From the NCBI GenBank assembly GCA_934636825.1, contig CAKUBG010000005.1, positions 1 through 64,000 on the forward strand: a stretch of 64,000 bases of DNA, in the 5' to 3' direction. The notes under the pieces were generated by a model. That model saw only the letters and a program-made list of their open reading frames with translations, made no database searches and was not told the DNA's origin. This document shows, one piece after another, positions 16,845-26,180 of the stretch. Positions within the stretch are counted from its first letter, which is position 1. Every line of letters starts with the position of its first letter. The DNA is from an uncultured bacterium. Lineage in GTDB: Bacteria; Vulcanimicrobiota; Xenobia; Xenobiales; Xenobiaceae. A program made the translations under genes and the position numbers.

Positions 16845-17738
16845 CTAAGGCAAGAAGGTCTCCGCTCCCAAAGGAGCTTGCAAAATAAGCTTAACTATTT
16901 GTTGAGCAGCTGCTAAACCAAAAGCTCCGGTTACAAAACTGGAAGTGCCGCAAGGCGGAGCGTGTCTGCCTCGACCGGAAATAAAGTTTTCCACATCTTC
17001 ATAGACGTCGGCGTCTTCGTGTTCAGCTATGGAAGAGGACATGTCTTTGACTACTTCTTCTTCACTGCAAATTTTATTCAGAAGAGAGTTCCAATCCGCT
17101 TCAAATGGCTTTATGGGATCCTCCTCAGAATAGACAGCCGGTATATGGAACGATTTATTGGAAGGGAAAGCGTAGTCGCGACGCAGTTTTTTACGAATGC
17201 GCAAAGCCATAGGATCTACTTTGGTATTGCTTAAGTCACAAACCTTAATGCGTGTAGGATCCATTTTGCCGCCGGCGCCGGTAGAAGTAACAATGGCAAT
17301 TTTGTGCTCGCGAGCATAATTAAGCAAATGGCATTTATAGGTAATATTGTCTATGCAATCTAGCACTAGATCCGGTCTTATTTGCCAGAACTTTTCTGCC
17401 GTCGCTGGAGAATAAACCAACTTTAGAGCCTCTATGCGAGCCCAGGGATTGATTTGGCGCAAACGAGTGGCCATAACTTCAGCTTTGCTTTGACCTATTG
17501 TACTGTGCAAGCAGGGAAGTTGGCGATTGATATTACTGGGATTGACTATATCAAAGTCGACCAAAGTCAGTCTACCTACCGCGCTGCGAGCCAGAGCTTC
17601 GCTAGCCCAAGAGCCGACGCCGCCTATACCGACGATGGCTACATGTACATTTTCTAATTTTCGAAAGCCTTCTAAACCTACTAGACGAATGAGGCGTTCG
17701 AAAAAACAGATTTTTTGGGGATCTAATTCTTTTGCCAT
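16845..17738 (-). CDS. tcdA: tRNA threonylcarbamoyladenosine dehydratase
   Basis: TcdA (CsdL) is an E1-like ATP-dependent enzyme that cyclises t6A37 of tRNA to ct6A. The 297-residue protein has the nucleotide loop GIGGVGSW (37-44), the VDFDIVNPSNINRQ segment near residue 70, and the ERLIRLVG start typical of the family. An extra acidic stretch of about 45 residues (near 200-250) interrupts the usual C-terminal part before RHAPPCGTSSFVTGAFG. Its ATG is one base beyond the stop of alr, so the two form an operon with alr first. Confidence 0.9.
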   Translation of the reverse strand: MAKELDPQKICFFERLIRLVGLEGFRKLENVHVAIVGIGGVGSWASEALARSAVGRLTLVDFDIVNPSNINRQLPCLHSTIGQSKAEVMATRLRQINPWARIEALKLVYSPATAEKFWQIRPDLVLDCIDNITYKCHLLNYAREHKIAIVTSTGAGGKMDPTRIKVCDLSNTKVDPMALRIRKKLRRDYAFPSNKSFHIPAVYSEEDPIKPFEADWNSLLNKICSEEEVVKDMSSSIAEHEDADVYEDVENFISGRGRHAPPCGTSSFVTGAFGLAAAQQIVKLILQAPLGAETFLP

Positions 17739-17739
17739 A

Positions 17740-19053
17740 TTAATTCGCGTTTTGATCTTGCTCTTCCAAAGGTAAGGGACGTCGTCCTAAGTAGAAGCGA
17801 GGAATATGCATTGGTAAATTAGTTAAAACTTCATAGCATATGGTACCGCGCTTTTGGGCTACTTCGTCGGCAGAAATATAATCATTACCTTGTTTGCCGA
17901 TAATGACAGCTTCATCATCGGGACGTACGCCGGGAATATCAGTGACGTCTACCATGCACAAATTCATACAAACACGTCCAATAATAGGGGCACGGTAGCC
18001 GCGAATCAAAACTTCGCCTTTATTGCTTAGTGAACGGCTCAAACCGTCGGCATATCCTATGGGCAAAATGGCAATATCGGTGGTGCGATGACAAGTAAAA
18101 GTGCAGCCATAACCTATGCAAGTACCAGCCTGAGCGGTCTTTACTTGAGAAACTACCGCTTTGTAGGTTAGGGCAGGTTGTAAAAAGCCTATAGCATGGT
18201 TGTCTTTGTACTGCTCAGAACCGAATTTATCTAAATGCTTATCGCCATTGACTTGCTCTCCGGCCAATTTATAAAGATCCTTTCCCTGTCCGGCCATTAC
18301 CAAGGCTGTCTCTTGCGAAGGCCATAAGCCGTAAATAGCTATACCCGGACGTACCAGCTCCAAACAGGTGTTAGGCAAAAGTAGAGTGCCCGCCGAAGCG
18401 GCTATATGGTGATAAGGAATATCTATGCCTAGATCTTTAAGCTTCTTAATGCAGTCGGTAAACTTAGCAAATTGAGTTTGTGTATAACTTTGATCAAGCT
18501 GATCGGCGGCGGCAAAGTGGGAATAAATACCTTCAATTTCTACATTCGGCAATTTGGTAACTTGCTCGCCAAAAGAAAGCAACTCTTCTGGAGGTACGGA
18601 AAGACGGCCCATGCCGGTATCCACCTTAAGGTGAACTTTAGCATTTTTGCCCAGTCTGACAGCTGCGTCAGAGATAGCTTTAGCAAATTCCAGATCCATA
18701 ATCGGGGGGCGTAAATCAAGTTTAATTGCTTCTTCAATTTGGGTAGCTAAAATAGGAGCTACCAAAACTATCGGTTTAGTTATGCCAGCTTGACGCAGTC
18801 TGCGTCCTTCGTTGACATTGGCAATTCCAAAGCCCCAAGCCCCTTCTTCATCCAAAGTGAGAGCTACGGTTTCCAGGCCATGTCCATAGGCTTCACTTTT
18901 TACTATAGCCAAAATCTGAGAATGGGGAGCATTTTTAGATAAATTTCTGAAATTGTGGCGGATAGCGTCTAAATTAACCTCAATCCAGAAACTGTAACGA
19001 TGAGAACTGAGCACTGTATTAAGTGACCTTATCATTTTGATTTTTCCGCCCAT
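17740..19053 (-). CDS. alr: Alanine racemase
   Basis: PLP enzyme that makes D-alanine for peptidoglycan. The 437-residue protein has the PLP-lysine motif AIVKSEAYGHG with Lys52 (usually AVVKADAYGHG), the GYGCTF segment carrying the second catalytic Tyr region, and RVCMNLCMVDVT near the C-terminal domain. It is about 50 residues longer than typical because of an insert between residues 250 and 295. Start ATG 19051-19053 has AAAGGGA 5 bases upstream, better than the later ATG at 19035. It heads the alr-tcdA operon on the minus strand. Confidence 0.93.
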   Translation of the reverse strand: MGGKIKMIRSLNTVLSSHRYSFWIEVNLDAIRHNFRNLSKNAPHSQILAIVKSEAYGHGLETVALTLDEEGAWGFGIANVNEGRRLRQAGITKPIVLVAPILATQIEEAIKLDLRPPIMDLEFAKAISDAAVRLGKNAKVHLKVDTGMGRLSVPPEELLSFGEQVTKLPNVEIEGIYSHFAAADQLDQSYTQTQFAKFTDCIKKLKDLGIDIPYHHIAASAGTLLLPNTCLELVRPGIAIYGLWPSQETALVMAGQGKDLYKLAGEQVNGDKHLDKFGSEQYKDNHAIGFLQPALTYKAVVSQVKTAQAGTCIGYGCTFTCHRTTDIAILPIGYADGLSRSLSNKGEVLIRGYRAPIIGRVCMNLCMVDVTDIPGVRPDDEAVIIGKQGNDYISADEVAQKRGTICYEVLTNLPMHIPRFYLGRRPLPLEEQDQNAN

Positions 19054-19293
19054 TATAGTCCCTTTTTATGCTTGGTGGCAAATTTTTTTAGGTCTATCAT
19101 CGCGAAAAATAGTTTAAATTAAGTTCTCTTTTTATGACTGGCAAAAGGGAAAGTTGAGGCGTCCGGCTCAGTAGAATCGTTTAAGCAGGATAAAAGAAAA
19201 CAGAGGGGAAAAATCGGGCTTCTAAGTTTGAAAAATGCGGGCATAGCCTATAAAAATCGCAAAATGAAGTCCGCAACTTACATAGGAGTCTCA

Positions 19294-20544
19294 ATGTCAG
19301 ATACCGCCGTAAATCTCAGTGCCGCTCTCGATAACGTCGAAGAGCTTTTAAATGCCCAGAAAAACGCTGAAGCTTCAGAAGAGCTGTCCCGTCTGGCCAA
19401 AGAAGAAATTTCTCAGCCCGAAGAATTAGTTCGCCTTTATCATCTCAGCGGAGTAGCTTTATCTCGCTTAGGCAAGATGGATGACGCTATTATTCAATTC
19501 CGCCGCAGCCGTGCTGAAGCCGAGAAGGTAAATGACCAAAAAGCTATGGCTCAAGCCGATGAATATTTGGGCTCCGCTTATCATCAGCGCAATCGCTTAG
19601 ATGAAGCTCGTTTCCACTATTCTAGAGCTTTGTCCATTTGGACTGCGCTTGGCGACAAGGCTGGCCAAGGACGCGGCCATCGCAATATGGGCAACCTTTA
19701 TGTAGACGCCAATCAGTCTCGCGCCGCTATGGCTGAATATGATGACAGTTGCAAATTCTTCCGTGAGCTTGGCATGAGCGAAGAAATGGCCCCGGCCATT
19801 ATGCACCGCGCCACTATGGCTTATGGCAGCAAGGGTTTGTTGGCCGCTTTGGAAGTTTACAAAGCTGGAATCGAAGAAGAAAAGTGCCACCATTATTTGG
19901 TGCTCAATAACTATGGCTTTATGCTCATGCTCAATAGCCAAGTTGAAGACGGCATGAAGTATTTGAAGCAATCCATGGAAGAAATTGAAGCTAAGCACAT
20001 CAATGATGATGATTTAGCTTTAGTTTGCTTAAATATTGGTGTGGCTTATGCTTTAACTGGCAGCTTGGAAGAAGCTGAAAAGTACTTGCGTCGCGCTGCC
20101 GAGCTTTTGGAAGCTTATCCTCAGGCCAGAGCTGTTGAATTCTTGCTCCAGGCCAACGATAAATACCGTGATAAAGGCTTCAGCAAATATCTGATCGTAG
20201 AAAACGGTCAGAAGAAGTCTTTGGCTCACTTGAACTTAGCTGCTGTTCTCGCTTGGGGCGGCAAGATCGATGAAGCCAAAGAAGAAGTTGCCAAGGGTGT
20301 CGAGTCCGATCGTGGCTATGGCTATCCTTACCTTTCCGCCGGTTGGGTTTACTTGACTGCCGGTATGCAGCAAGAAGCTGCCGCCGCTTTCTATCGCGCT
20401 TGCGGTTTCGAGCCCAACAACGAAGAATTCCGCAAAGCTTTGAGCTTAGTCAATCCTTATGCTCAGGCTAAGGTTGGACGTAACGATCCTTGTCCTTGCG
20501 GTAGCGGTAAAAAATTCAAAAAGTGCCACGGAATTAACGCTTAA
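19294..20544 (+). CDS. TPR-repeat protein with C-terminal SEC-C zinc motif
   Basis: A 416-residue soluble protein made of about eight tetratricopeptide helices (for example GRGHRNMGNLYVDANQSRAA) and ending in a SEC-C motif, NDPCPCGSGKKFKKCHG, the zinc-binding tail found on SecA and many other proteins. ATG 19294 is chosen over the longer TTG reading because AGGAG at 19284-19288 has a 5-base spacer. TPR proteins are scaffolds; the SEC-C may bind ribosomes or partner proteins. Specific function unknown. Divergent from alr. Confidence 0.75.
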   Translation: MSDTAVNLSAALDNVEELLNAQKNAEASEELSRLAKEEISQPEELVRLYHLSGVALSRLGKMDDAIIQFRRSRAEAEKVNDQKAMAQADEYLGSAYHQRNRLDEARFHYSRALSIWTALGDKAGQGRGHRNMGNLYVDANQSRAAMAEYDDSCKFFRELGMSEEMAPAIMHRATMAYGSKGLLAALEVYKAGIEEEKCHHYLVLNNYGFMLMLNSQVEDGMKYLKQSMEEIEAKHINDDDLALVCLNIGVAYALTGSLEEAEKYLRRAAELLEAYPQARAVEFLLQANDKYRDKGFSKYLIVENGQKKSLAHLNLAAVLAWGGKIDEAKEEVAKGVESDRGYGYPYLSAGWVYLTAGMQQEAAAAFYRACGFEPNNEEFRKALSLVNPYAQAKVGRNDPCPCGSGKKFKKCHGINA

Positions 20545-20565
20545 TTTATAAGCATAAAATTGGCT

Positions 20566-20655
20566 AAGGCCTTTTCTCCAAAAAGCAAGCGGACTGAAGC
20601 AACCGAGACAGTGTCTGTGCTTTACTGCTAGCGTTAGGAGAGATGGCCTTTTTTG
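20566..20655 (+). terminator. Long-armed hairpin with T-run
   Basis: AAGGCC...CTCC (20566-20579) can pair with GGAG...GGCCTT (20637-20650), followed by TTTTTG, enclosing about 55 bases that include ACAG/CTGT. Likely terminator of the TPR gene; the large loop is unusual and could be a small RNA. Confidence 0.5.
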
Positions 20656-20760
20656 TTACCTTTTTAGAAGGAAGCAGCTTTATTTTAGGCAAGTTTGCTT
20701 GCAAATTTGTTATATTGTCGGTCGGTAAGTCCGGCCCAAAAATTGGGGAAGGGCGCAGAA

Positions 20761-23370
20761 TTGGAATTTATTGTGTTAGTTCTCGTGGCTTTGGGAATGT
20801 TTTTCCTGCCGTTTATCTTTTCTGTTATAGCTATGGCCTCTTGTCAGAGCTTAAAAAAACGTGTAGAGAGTCTTGAAGCTGGCCTGGAAAGGCTGGTCGC
20901 TGCCCATCAAGTTGGCGGCGATGATCAAGATAAGTTTGGTGGTGCATTAGCAACAACAGATTCTGCAACTGATTCGGTTGGAAATACCGGTGGATCCGAA
21001 TCCGTATTGTCCTTAGCAAAAGAAAAGATATTGTCGGCCGAGCCTACTGCTGCTACGAATTCGCCCGCTGCAAGTTCAGCGTCGGCTACTGCGCCTATAC
21101 ATAAAGCTCGGCCGAATTTGCCCAAAGTGGCTGCTTCCCAACTTAAAATGGCTGCCTCCAAATCTGGATCTGAAAACAGTCTGGAGCAATTCTTTTTGGG
21201 AAGCCTTTTTAATAAATTAGGCGCTTTAGCTATTATTGTTTTTGTCATTCTTTTTATAAAGTGGCTCTCTCCATTTTTGGCTTTAACTGCAGCTATGAAA
21301 GTTGGCGCCGTTTATATTTTTAGCTCGGTGCTGGTTGGTTTGGGCTTTTATCTTTTGCCTAAAGAGAATATGCGCGGCTTTTCCGAGACTCTCTTAGGTT
21401 TGGGCTTAGCTTCGGCAATTATGATAACTTATGCCGGCAGCGTTTATTTTGATCTTTGGGACAATTATGTAAGTTTAGCTTTAGCTTCACTCATTTTATT
21501 GGGTACATATGGACTGGCTTATTGGGCCCAACGCAAATCTGTTATTTGTCTGGGAGCTTTGGCCGGTTATGCCAATTTAATCTTTATTCAGACTTCTATC
21601 GACAGCACTTATGTTTTTGATGTCTATTTAGTTATTTTGGCTCTTTTTTGCTTAGTCGGTACCGTGCGTTGCCAAAAATGGAATTCACTTTTTAGTATCA
21701 ACTTAGCTATAACTTGGCTTTTTATTGCTGCCCGCACCGGCATTTTCGAAAAAGCTGACCGAATTTTCAGTCCTTATGCTTTAGGTGCTATTTGGCTTAT
21801 CGTTTTGGTTTATGATTATTTTCGCCGTCAAGATGAAAGCGATCAGAAGCAGCCTTCCGTTTGGATTAATCATCTCATGATGGCTTTAGGCGCCAATTGT
21901 ATCTACAGTGAAGGTCAGGCTTTCGGCGCTTTTATGATGGCTGCAGCAGCCTTATTCTGTTTGGCTAAATTGCGTGCAGAAAACATGAATACTTTAGCCA
22001 GAGCTTTTGTCAACGCTGGCTTGTTTGTGGTCGGACTTTCTGCCTACAGCTTCCAAGAGCCGCTAACTAGGGTGGCCTTTCTTTCTGCAGCCGGTTTAAT
22101 TATTCTTTGGATTGCTTTTAATAAAGTTGCCAAGCCGGAAGTACAACGACGCCTTTTCTTCTGGAGCGGCTTGCATAATGTATTGGCCTTTTTCATTATG
22201 TTGGTTGCTGATTTTAACGGCAAGTTTGACTTTTTCTTAACTCCTGATCGAGAAATTCATAAACTGGCTATCGTTATTTTTGGAGTTTCTATTATTGCTT
22301 GGCTGTTGGGCTATTTAATGTTTCGCCACTATAAAGGTGATGAAAAATATAGAGACTTCAATCTTTGGGCCGCTATAACCTTAGCTTATATTTATTTTGG
22401 CCGAGAATTAGCCGACATTTTGGATCGTGTGTTGAATTTAAATGGCCAGCAGTGGTGGGCTTTTAGCTGCTTTAGCTTAGTGGCCGTTTGCTCTATTTAT
22501 GCTTTACAAGCCATGCTTCAAGCTAAAAAGGCTAAAAGCAACGCTTTTGCTGTAGGTTTTAATTTAGCCTTAGCTCTGTCTTTATTTGGTTTAGTTATCT
22601 ACATTTTCAGTTGCACTATAGGTACTTACGCTGAATTTATTCCTATAGTAAATATAGGCTTCTTAGCTCACGCTTTAACTATTTTGGCTTTGGTGGCGGC
22701 TTTTGTACTTTACGGCTCTGATATCTATATAGTTGGGGCTGTGCTTGCTGGTTGGTCTTTAATTCATTTTGAAGGGCATAATATTGTGGCAATTTGCCAT
22801 TTAAAGTCTATTACTTCCGTTTTGTGGATGCTCTATGCGGCCGCTGTCCTTTGGGGCGGCATTCGCTTTAAAAATCGTTATGTTACCAACTGCGGTATTT
22901 TCATAGTATGTATAACTTTACTTAGAGTAATTACTTACGATATTGTAAATTTACCGGTAGGTTATAAATTATTGCTCTTCTTTGTTTTGGGTGTGGCCCT
23001 TTTAGTTACTTCTTATTACTATTCGAAGCGTCTTGGTAATAACGGAGTTGATAAGTTGTCCGGTATTGGCGGCACCGATCTTGAGCCGAGTTCCGTAACT
23101 TCTTCTAAAAATTCACCAGCCGCTTCTTCCAAAGATACTCAGGAATTAAAAGAAATAGAAATTCCCGACTTAACTGAGCAAAATGCTTTCAAAGAAGTTG
23201 ACAGCGCGGCTTCGCAATCTCCTTTTAGTGATAGATTAAATCAAGCCGACAACCAGGAGAATGCGAACGCTACGATGACACAGAGCGGTATAGACTTTGA
23301 TGGAAGTTCCGTTACTGAAAGCAATAATATCCATCCTACTGCCGCTCGAGCTAGCTGGCATAACGATTGA
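20761..23370 (+). CDS. DUF2339 multi-pass membrane protein
   Basis: An 869-residue integral membrane protein: one N-terminal transmembrane segment, a short coiled coil (SLKKRVESLEAGLERL), a low-complexity Ala/Ser linker to residue 135, then about 20 hydrophobic segments in the DUF2339 pattern (FLGSLFNKLGALAIIVFVIL, then the GFSETLLGLGLASAIM segment). A disordered acidic tail of 100 residues follows. The TTG at 20761 (MEFIVLVLVALG) is chosen because GGGGAAGGG is about 9 bases upstream and the segment before it does not look coding. The family has no established function. Confidence 0.75.
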   Translation: MEFIVLVLVALGMFFLPFIFSVIAMASCQSLKKRVESLEAGLERLVAAHQVGGDDQDKFGGALATTDSATDSVGNTGGSESVLSLAKEKILSAEPTAATNSPAASSASATAPIHKARPNLPKVAASQLKMAASKSGSENSLEQFFLGSLFNKLGALAIIVFVILFIKWLSPFLALTAAMKVGAVYIFSSVLVGLGFYLLPKENMRGFSETLLGLGLASAIMITYAGSVYFDLWDNYVSLALASLILLGTYGLAYWAQRKSVICLGALAGYANLIFIQTSIDSTYVFDVYLVILALFCLVGTVRCQKWNSLFSINLAITWLFIAARTGIFEKADRIFSPYALGAIWLIVLVYDYFRRQDESDQKQPSVWINHLMMALGANCIYSEGQAFGAFMMAAAALFCLAKLRAENMNTLARAFVNAGLFVVGLSAYSFQEPLTRVAFLSAAGLIILWIAFNKVAKPEVQRRLFFWSGLHNVLAFFIMLVADFNGKFDFFLTPDREIHKLAIVIFGVSIIAWLLGYLMFRHYKGDEKYRDFNLWAAITLAYIYFGRELADILDRVLNLNGQQWWAFSCFSLVAVCSIYALQAMLQAKKAKSNAFAVGFNLALALSLFGLVIYIFSCTIGTYAEFIPIVNIGFLAHALTILALVAAFVLYGSDIYIVGAVLAGWSLIHFEGHNIVAICHLKSITSVLWMLYAAAVLWGGIRFKNRYVTNCGIFIVCITLLRVITYDIVNLPVGYKLLLFFVLGVALLVTSYYYSKRLGNNGVDKLSGIGGTDLEPSSVTSSKNSPAASSKDTQELKEIEIPDLTEQNAFKEVDSAASQSPFSDRLNQADNQENANATMTQSGIDFDGSSVTESNNIHPTAARASWHND

Positions 23371-23414
23371 ATGGACAGTCAATTTAAAGAGATTCTGTGC
23401 TCCTGTTAACATTT

Positions 23415-23459
23415 TTGTAAGCAGTTTCTGTATAATAAACACTTTTTATTGTGTAGTAT
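23415..23459 (+). promoter_or_regulatory. Nuclease-cluster upstream element, copy 1
   Basis: TTGTAA at 23415 and TAGTAT at 23454, exactly 39 bases apart, as in copies 2-4. A TATAAT at 23431 gives an alternative -10. Confidence 0.5.
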
Positions 23460-23476
23460 AGCTGTAAGGGGGAAAT

Positions 23477-23500
23477 ATGTCTAAAACTAGGTTGGTTTAA
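23477..23500 (+). other. Seven-codon upstream ORF (MSKTRLV)
   Basis: ATG 23477 follows a strong AAGGGGGAAAT ribosome site; the ORF stops at TAA 23498-23500, four bases before the nuclease ATG. The nuclease start itself has no good ribosome site, so its translation may be coupled to this leader. It is not obviously present before the other five copies. Confidence 0.45.
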
Positions 23501-23504
23501 CTAA

Positions 23505-24560
23505 ATGGGTTTAGGTAGCATATCTAGCAGTTCTTTTACTGCCTTTAATAATATCCAGCAGAGCGACGTCAAGCGTCCCGAAGGCTTCCAAGGCACAAGC
23601 AAAGATGTCTTCGTTCGCGACGAGAGCTCTCAGTTTACCAAAGAACAGCAGTTCGCTAAAGCCGGTCGTCTCTTCCAGAGCACTCAGGCCGGACATGTCA
23701 ACGCCGCCTCCGAAATTGAAATCGAAGGTGTCAACATGTATGAAGGTCGCAATGGCTACGACAAAAACTTCTTGGGCACCGAACTTCCTTTACCTCAGCT
23801 CGGTTCTTCCATTAAAGACAAAGTAGCTATGCGCACCGACAAACCCGGTGAAAGCGAGCTCACCTATACTAACTTCTCTGTCGTTATGAACAAAGAGCGC
23901 AAGCAGTGCTTCTACGCTATTTGCAATATTGACGGCACTAGCCATCGCAATGTAAGGCGCTCTGGCAGTTGGTCTATCGACGGTCGTATTCCTCGCGAAT
24001 ACCAGCTCGGCAACGAAGCCTACAAAGACAACAATATTGACAAAGGCCACATGGTGCGCCGCTTAGATCCTTGCTGGGGCAAAGATCCCGAGTTGGCTAG
24101 CCGTGACACTTTCACTTATTGCAATGCCGCTTTACAACATGGTGGTCTGAACCAAAGAGAATGGCTCAAACTTGAAGATCACGTGCTCGGTTCTGCCAAA
24201 GGTCAAAAGATGACCGTCATTACTGGCCCCATCTTCTCCAAGGACGATCCTAAGTTCGACAACAACGGCATGATGGACGAGCCTACTCAGATCCCTATGA
24301 AATTCTTCAAAACTGTGGTTTGGAATGATGGCAAAGAGCTCAAGAGCGCTTCCTTCATCCTCTCTCAGGAAGATATCATCAATAACGACAGCTCCTTGGG
24401 TATTAAGGGCGGCTTCGATCCCGATCGCTTCGAAGTTTACCAGGTGCCTCAGAAAGAAGTTGAGCGTCTCACCGACTTGCACTTTGGCAATATCGGCGAC
24501 ATTACCGAGCAGCCTATGCGCTTGACCGCCGAGAACGACTACGCTCCTAAATTAAACTAA
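23505..24560 (+). CDS. DNA/RNA non-specific endonuclease, tandem paralog 1
   Basis: A 351-residue member of the NUC (beta-beta-alpha-metal) family, which cuts single- and double-stranded DNA and RNA. The catalytic DRGH appears as DKGH at 179-182 (His182 general base), followed by MVRRLDPCWG and the metal-binding Asn in LNQREW. VITGPIF is also a family hallmark. The first 60 residues form a block shared by all six copies (RPEGFQGTSKDVFV), then a variable linker. There is no hydrophobic signal peptide. Start ATG 23505 matches the MGIGSIS start of the paralogs. It is followed by its own terminator. Confidence 0.9.
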   Translation: MGLGSISSSSFTAFNNIQQSDVKRPEGFQGTSKDVFVRDESSQFTKEQQFAKAGRLFQSTQAGHVNAASEIEIEGVNMYEGRNGYDKNFLGTELPLPQLGSSIKDKVAMRTDKPGESELTYTNFSVVMNKERKQCFYAICNIDGTSHRNVRRSGSWSIDGRIPREYQLGNEAYKDNNIDKGHMVRRLDPCWGKDPELASRDTFTYCNAALQHGGLNQREWLKLEDHVLGSAKGQKMTVITGPIFSKDDPKFDNNGMMDEPTQIPMKFFKTVVWNDGKELKSASFILSQEDIINNDSSLGIKGGFDPDRFEVYQVPQKEVERLTDLHFGNIGDITEQPMRLTAENDYAPKLN

Positions 24561-24591
24561 ATTAGCTTCTTATACATAAAATAGCTAATTA

Positions 24592-24633
24592 AATGCGCTT
24601 TAAAAGTTTCGGCTTTGGAGCGCATTTTGTTTT
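24592..24633 (+). terminator. Terminator of nuclease 1
   Basis: AATGCGCT (24592-24599) pairs with AGCGCATT (24619-24626), then TTGTTTT. Confidence 0.8.
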
Positions 24634-24654
24634 AAAAAAGTTTTTTTGGCCAAC

Positions 24655-24702
24655 TTGTAACATTTTTTTGCCTAATCAAACTTTTAAATTCTGTAGTATC
24701 TA
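24655..24702 (+). promoter_or_regulatory. Nuclease-cluster upstream element, copy 2
   Basis: TTGTAACA at 24655 and TTCTGTAGTAT ending at 24699; TTG to TAGTAT is 39 bases. GCCTAATC lies between them. The stretch at -35 relative to TAGTAT is not TTGACA-like. Confidence 0.65.
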
Positions 24703-24848
24703 TTTAGTTGATGTTTTTGAGCAAGCGTATCTGTTGTCTGTACGTCGGATAGGAGCTGGCTTGTCTCGATTCGTTGAAAGCTTTGACAGTTTTTATAACT
24801 ACCAGAGCTTTCTGCAAAGCCTAGTCAAAGGGATAGGAATTGTAAAGC

Positions 24849-25982
24849 ATGGGTATCGGGAGTATTTCTGGTAATTCTTTATATACTAACACTCAGGTTT
24901 CTGAGAGCTCTATCAAACGTCCTGAAGGTTTCCAGGGCACTGGCAAAGACGTATTCGTCCATGACGACGACGCTCAGCTCACCAAAGAGCAGCAGTTTGC
25001 CAAAGCCGGTCGTCTCTTCCAGAGTGTAAACGACAACAGTTTCGAAATCGCCAAGAAAAAAGGCCGCCGTAGGAATGACGGCGCTCAAGGCCCTAACGGT
25101 CCCAAAGGCCCCAAAGGTCCTAAAGGTCCCCGCGAAGTTAAGCCCGACGGCGTAAGCATGTTCGAAGGCCGCAATGGCTACGACACCTCTTTCTTGGGTG
25201 TAGAGCTTCCTTTGCCCGGTCTTGGTGCTTCCATTAAAGACAAAGTGGCCATGCGCACTGACAAACCCGGTGAGTGTGAGCTTACTTACACCAACTACTC
25301 CGTAGTAATGAACAAAGAGCGCAAGCAGTGCTTCTATGCCATTTGCAACATCGATGGCACTACTCACCGCGATGTAAAACGTTCCGGGAGCTGGAGCCTC
25401 GATGGCCGTATTCCTCGTGAATACCAGCTCGGCAACGAAGCCTATGCCGATAACAATATCGACAGAGGTCACATGGTTCGCCGCTTAGATCCTTGCTGGG
25501 GTAAAAATGCCGATTTGGCCAGCCACGACACTTTCAGCTATTGCAACTCTTCCTTGCAGCACGCTGGTTTGAACCAAAAAGAGTGGCTCCAGCTCGAAGA
25601 TCATGTTCTCAATTCTGCCAAAGGCCAGAAGATGACCGTAATCACCGGCCCCATCTTCTCCAAAGACGATCCTTCCTTCGACAACCATGGCAAGATGAAA
25701 GAGCCGGCCCAGATTCCTATGAAGTTCTTCAAGACCGTAGTCTGGACCGAAGGCAAAGAGCTCAAGAGCGCTTCTTTCATCCTTTCCCAGGAAGACATCA
25801 TCAATGGCGACGGTTCCTTGGGGGCTAAGGGCGGCTTCGATCCCGACCGCTTCGAAGTTTACCAGGTGCCCCAGAAAGAAGTTGAGCGTCTTACCGACCT
25901 CCACTTCGGTAATATCGGTGACATTACCGAGCAGCCTATGCGCCTGACTGCTGAGAACGACTACGCTCCCAAGTTAGCCTAA
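24849..25982 (+). CDS. DNA/RNA non-specific endonuclease, tandem paralog 2
   Basis: 377 residues, the longest of the six apart from possible N-terminal extensions. Shared N-terminal block to about residue 60, then a basic linker (KKKGRRRND) and five Gly-Pro-X triplets at 81-95 (GPN, GPK three times, GPR), a collagen-like stretch no sister has. The NUC domain follows with catalytic DRGH at 205-208 and LNQKEW. No signal peptide. Codons are strongly skewed to C-ending forms (TTC, GAC, AAC, CTC), like gap in this window, which suggests high expression. An AGGA lies 11 bases before the ATG. It has its own upstream element and terminator. Confidence 0.9.
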   Translation: MGIGSISGNSLYTNTQVSESSIKRPEGFQGTGKDVFVHDDDAQLTKEQQFAKAGRLFQSVNDNSFEIAKKKGRRRNDGAQGPNGPKGPKGPKGPREVKPDGVSMFEGRNGYDTSFLGVELPLPGLGASIKDKVAMRTDKPGECELTYTNYSVVMNKERKQCFYAICNIDGTTHRDVKRSGSWSLDGRIPREYQLGNEAYADNNIDRGHMVRRLDPCWGKNADLASHDTFSYCNSSLQHAGLNQKEWLQLEDHVLNSAKGQKMTVITGPIFSKDDPSFDNHGKMKEPAQIPMKFFKTVVWTEGKELKSASFILSQEDIINGDGSLGAKGGFDPDRFEVYQVPQKEVERLTDLHFGNIGDITEQPMRLTAENDYAPKLA

Positions 25983-26029
25983 TAAGCTTTGTCAAGTGTG
26001 AAGCCACATAGTGTCTCACACGATTGAAT

Positions 26030-26075
26030 AAGCGCTTCGGTTTCAGATCGAAACCGAAGCGCTTTTATTTTTCTT
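26030..26075 (+). terminator. Terminator of nuclease 2
   Basis: A 15-bp perfect stem AAGCGCTTCGGTTTC/GAAACCGAAGCGCTT (26030-26064) with a 5-base loop and TTATTTTTCTTTT. Confidence 0.93.
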
Positions 26076-26085
26076 TTGGTCAATT

Positions 26086-26133
26086 TTGTTACATTTTTGT
26101 GCCTAATCAGCCGTTTAAATTCTGTAGTATCTA
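26086..26133 (+). promoter_or_regulatory. Nuclease-cluster upstream element, copy 3
   Basis: TTGTTACA at 26086 and TAGTAT at 26125, 39 bases apart, with GCCTAATC and TTTAAATTCTG as in copy 2. Confidence 0.65.
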
Positions 26134-26180
26134 CTGAGTTAGATTGTTTTGGGGCGGGGAGAAGATCGGAGTAGTCTACT

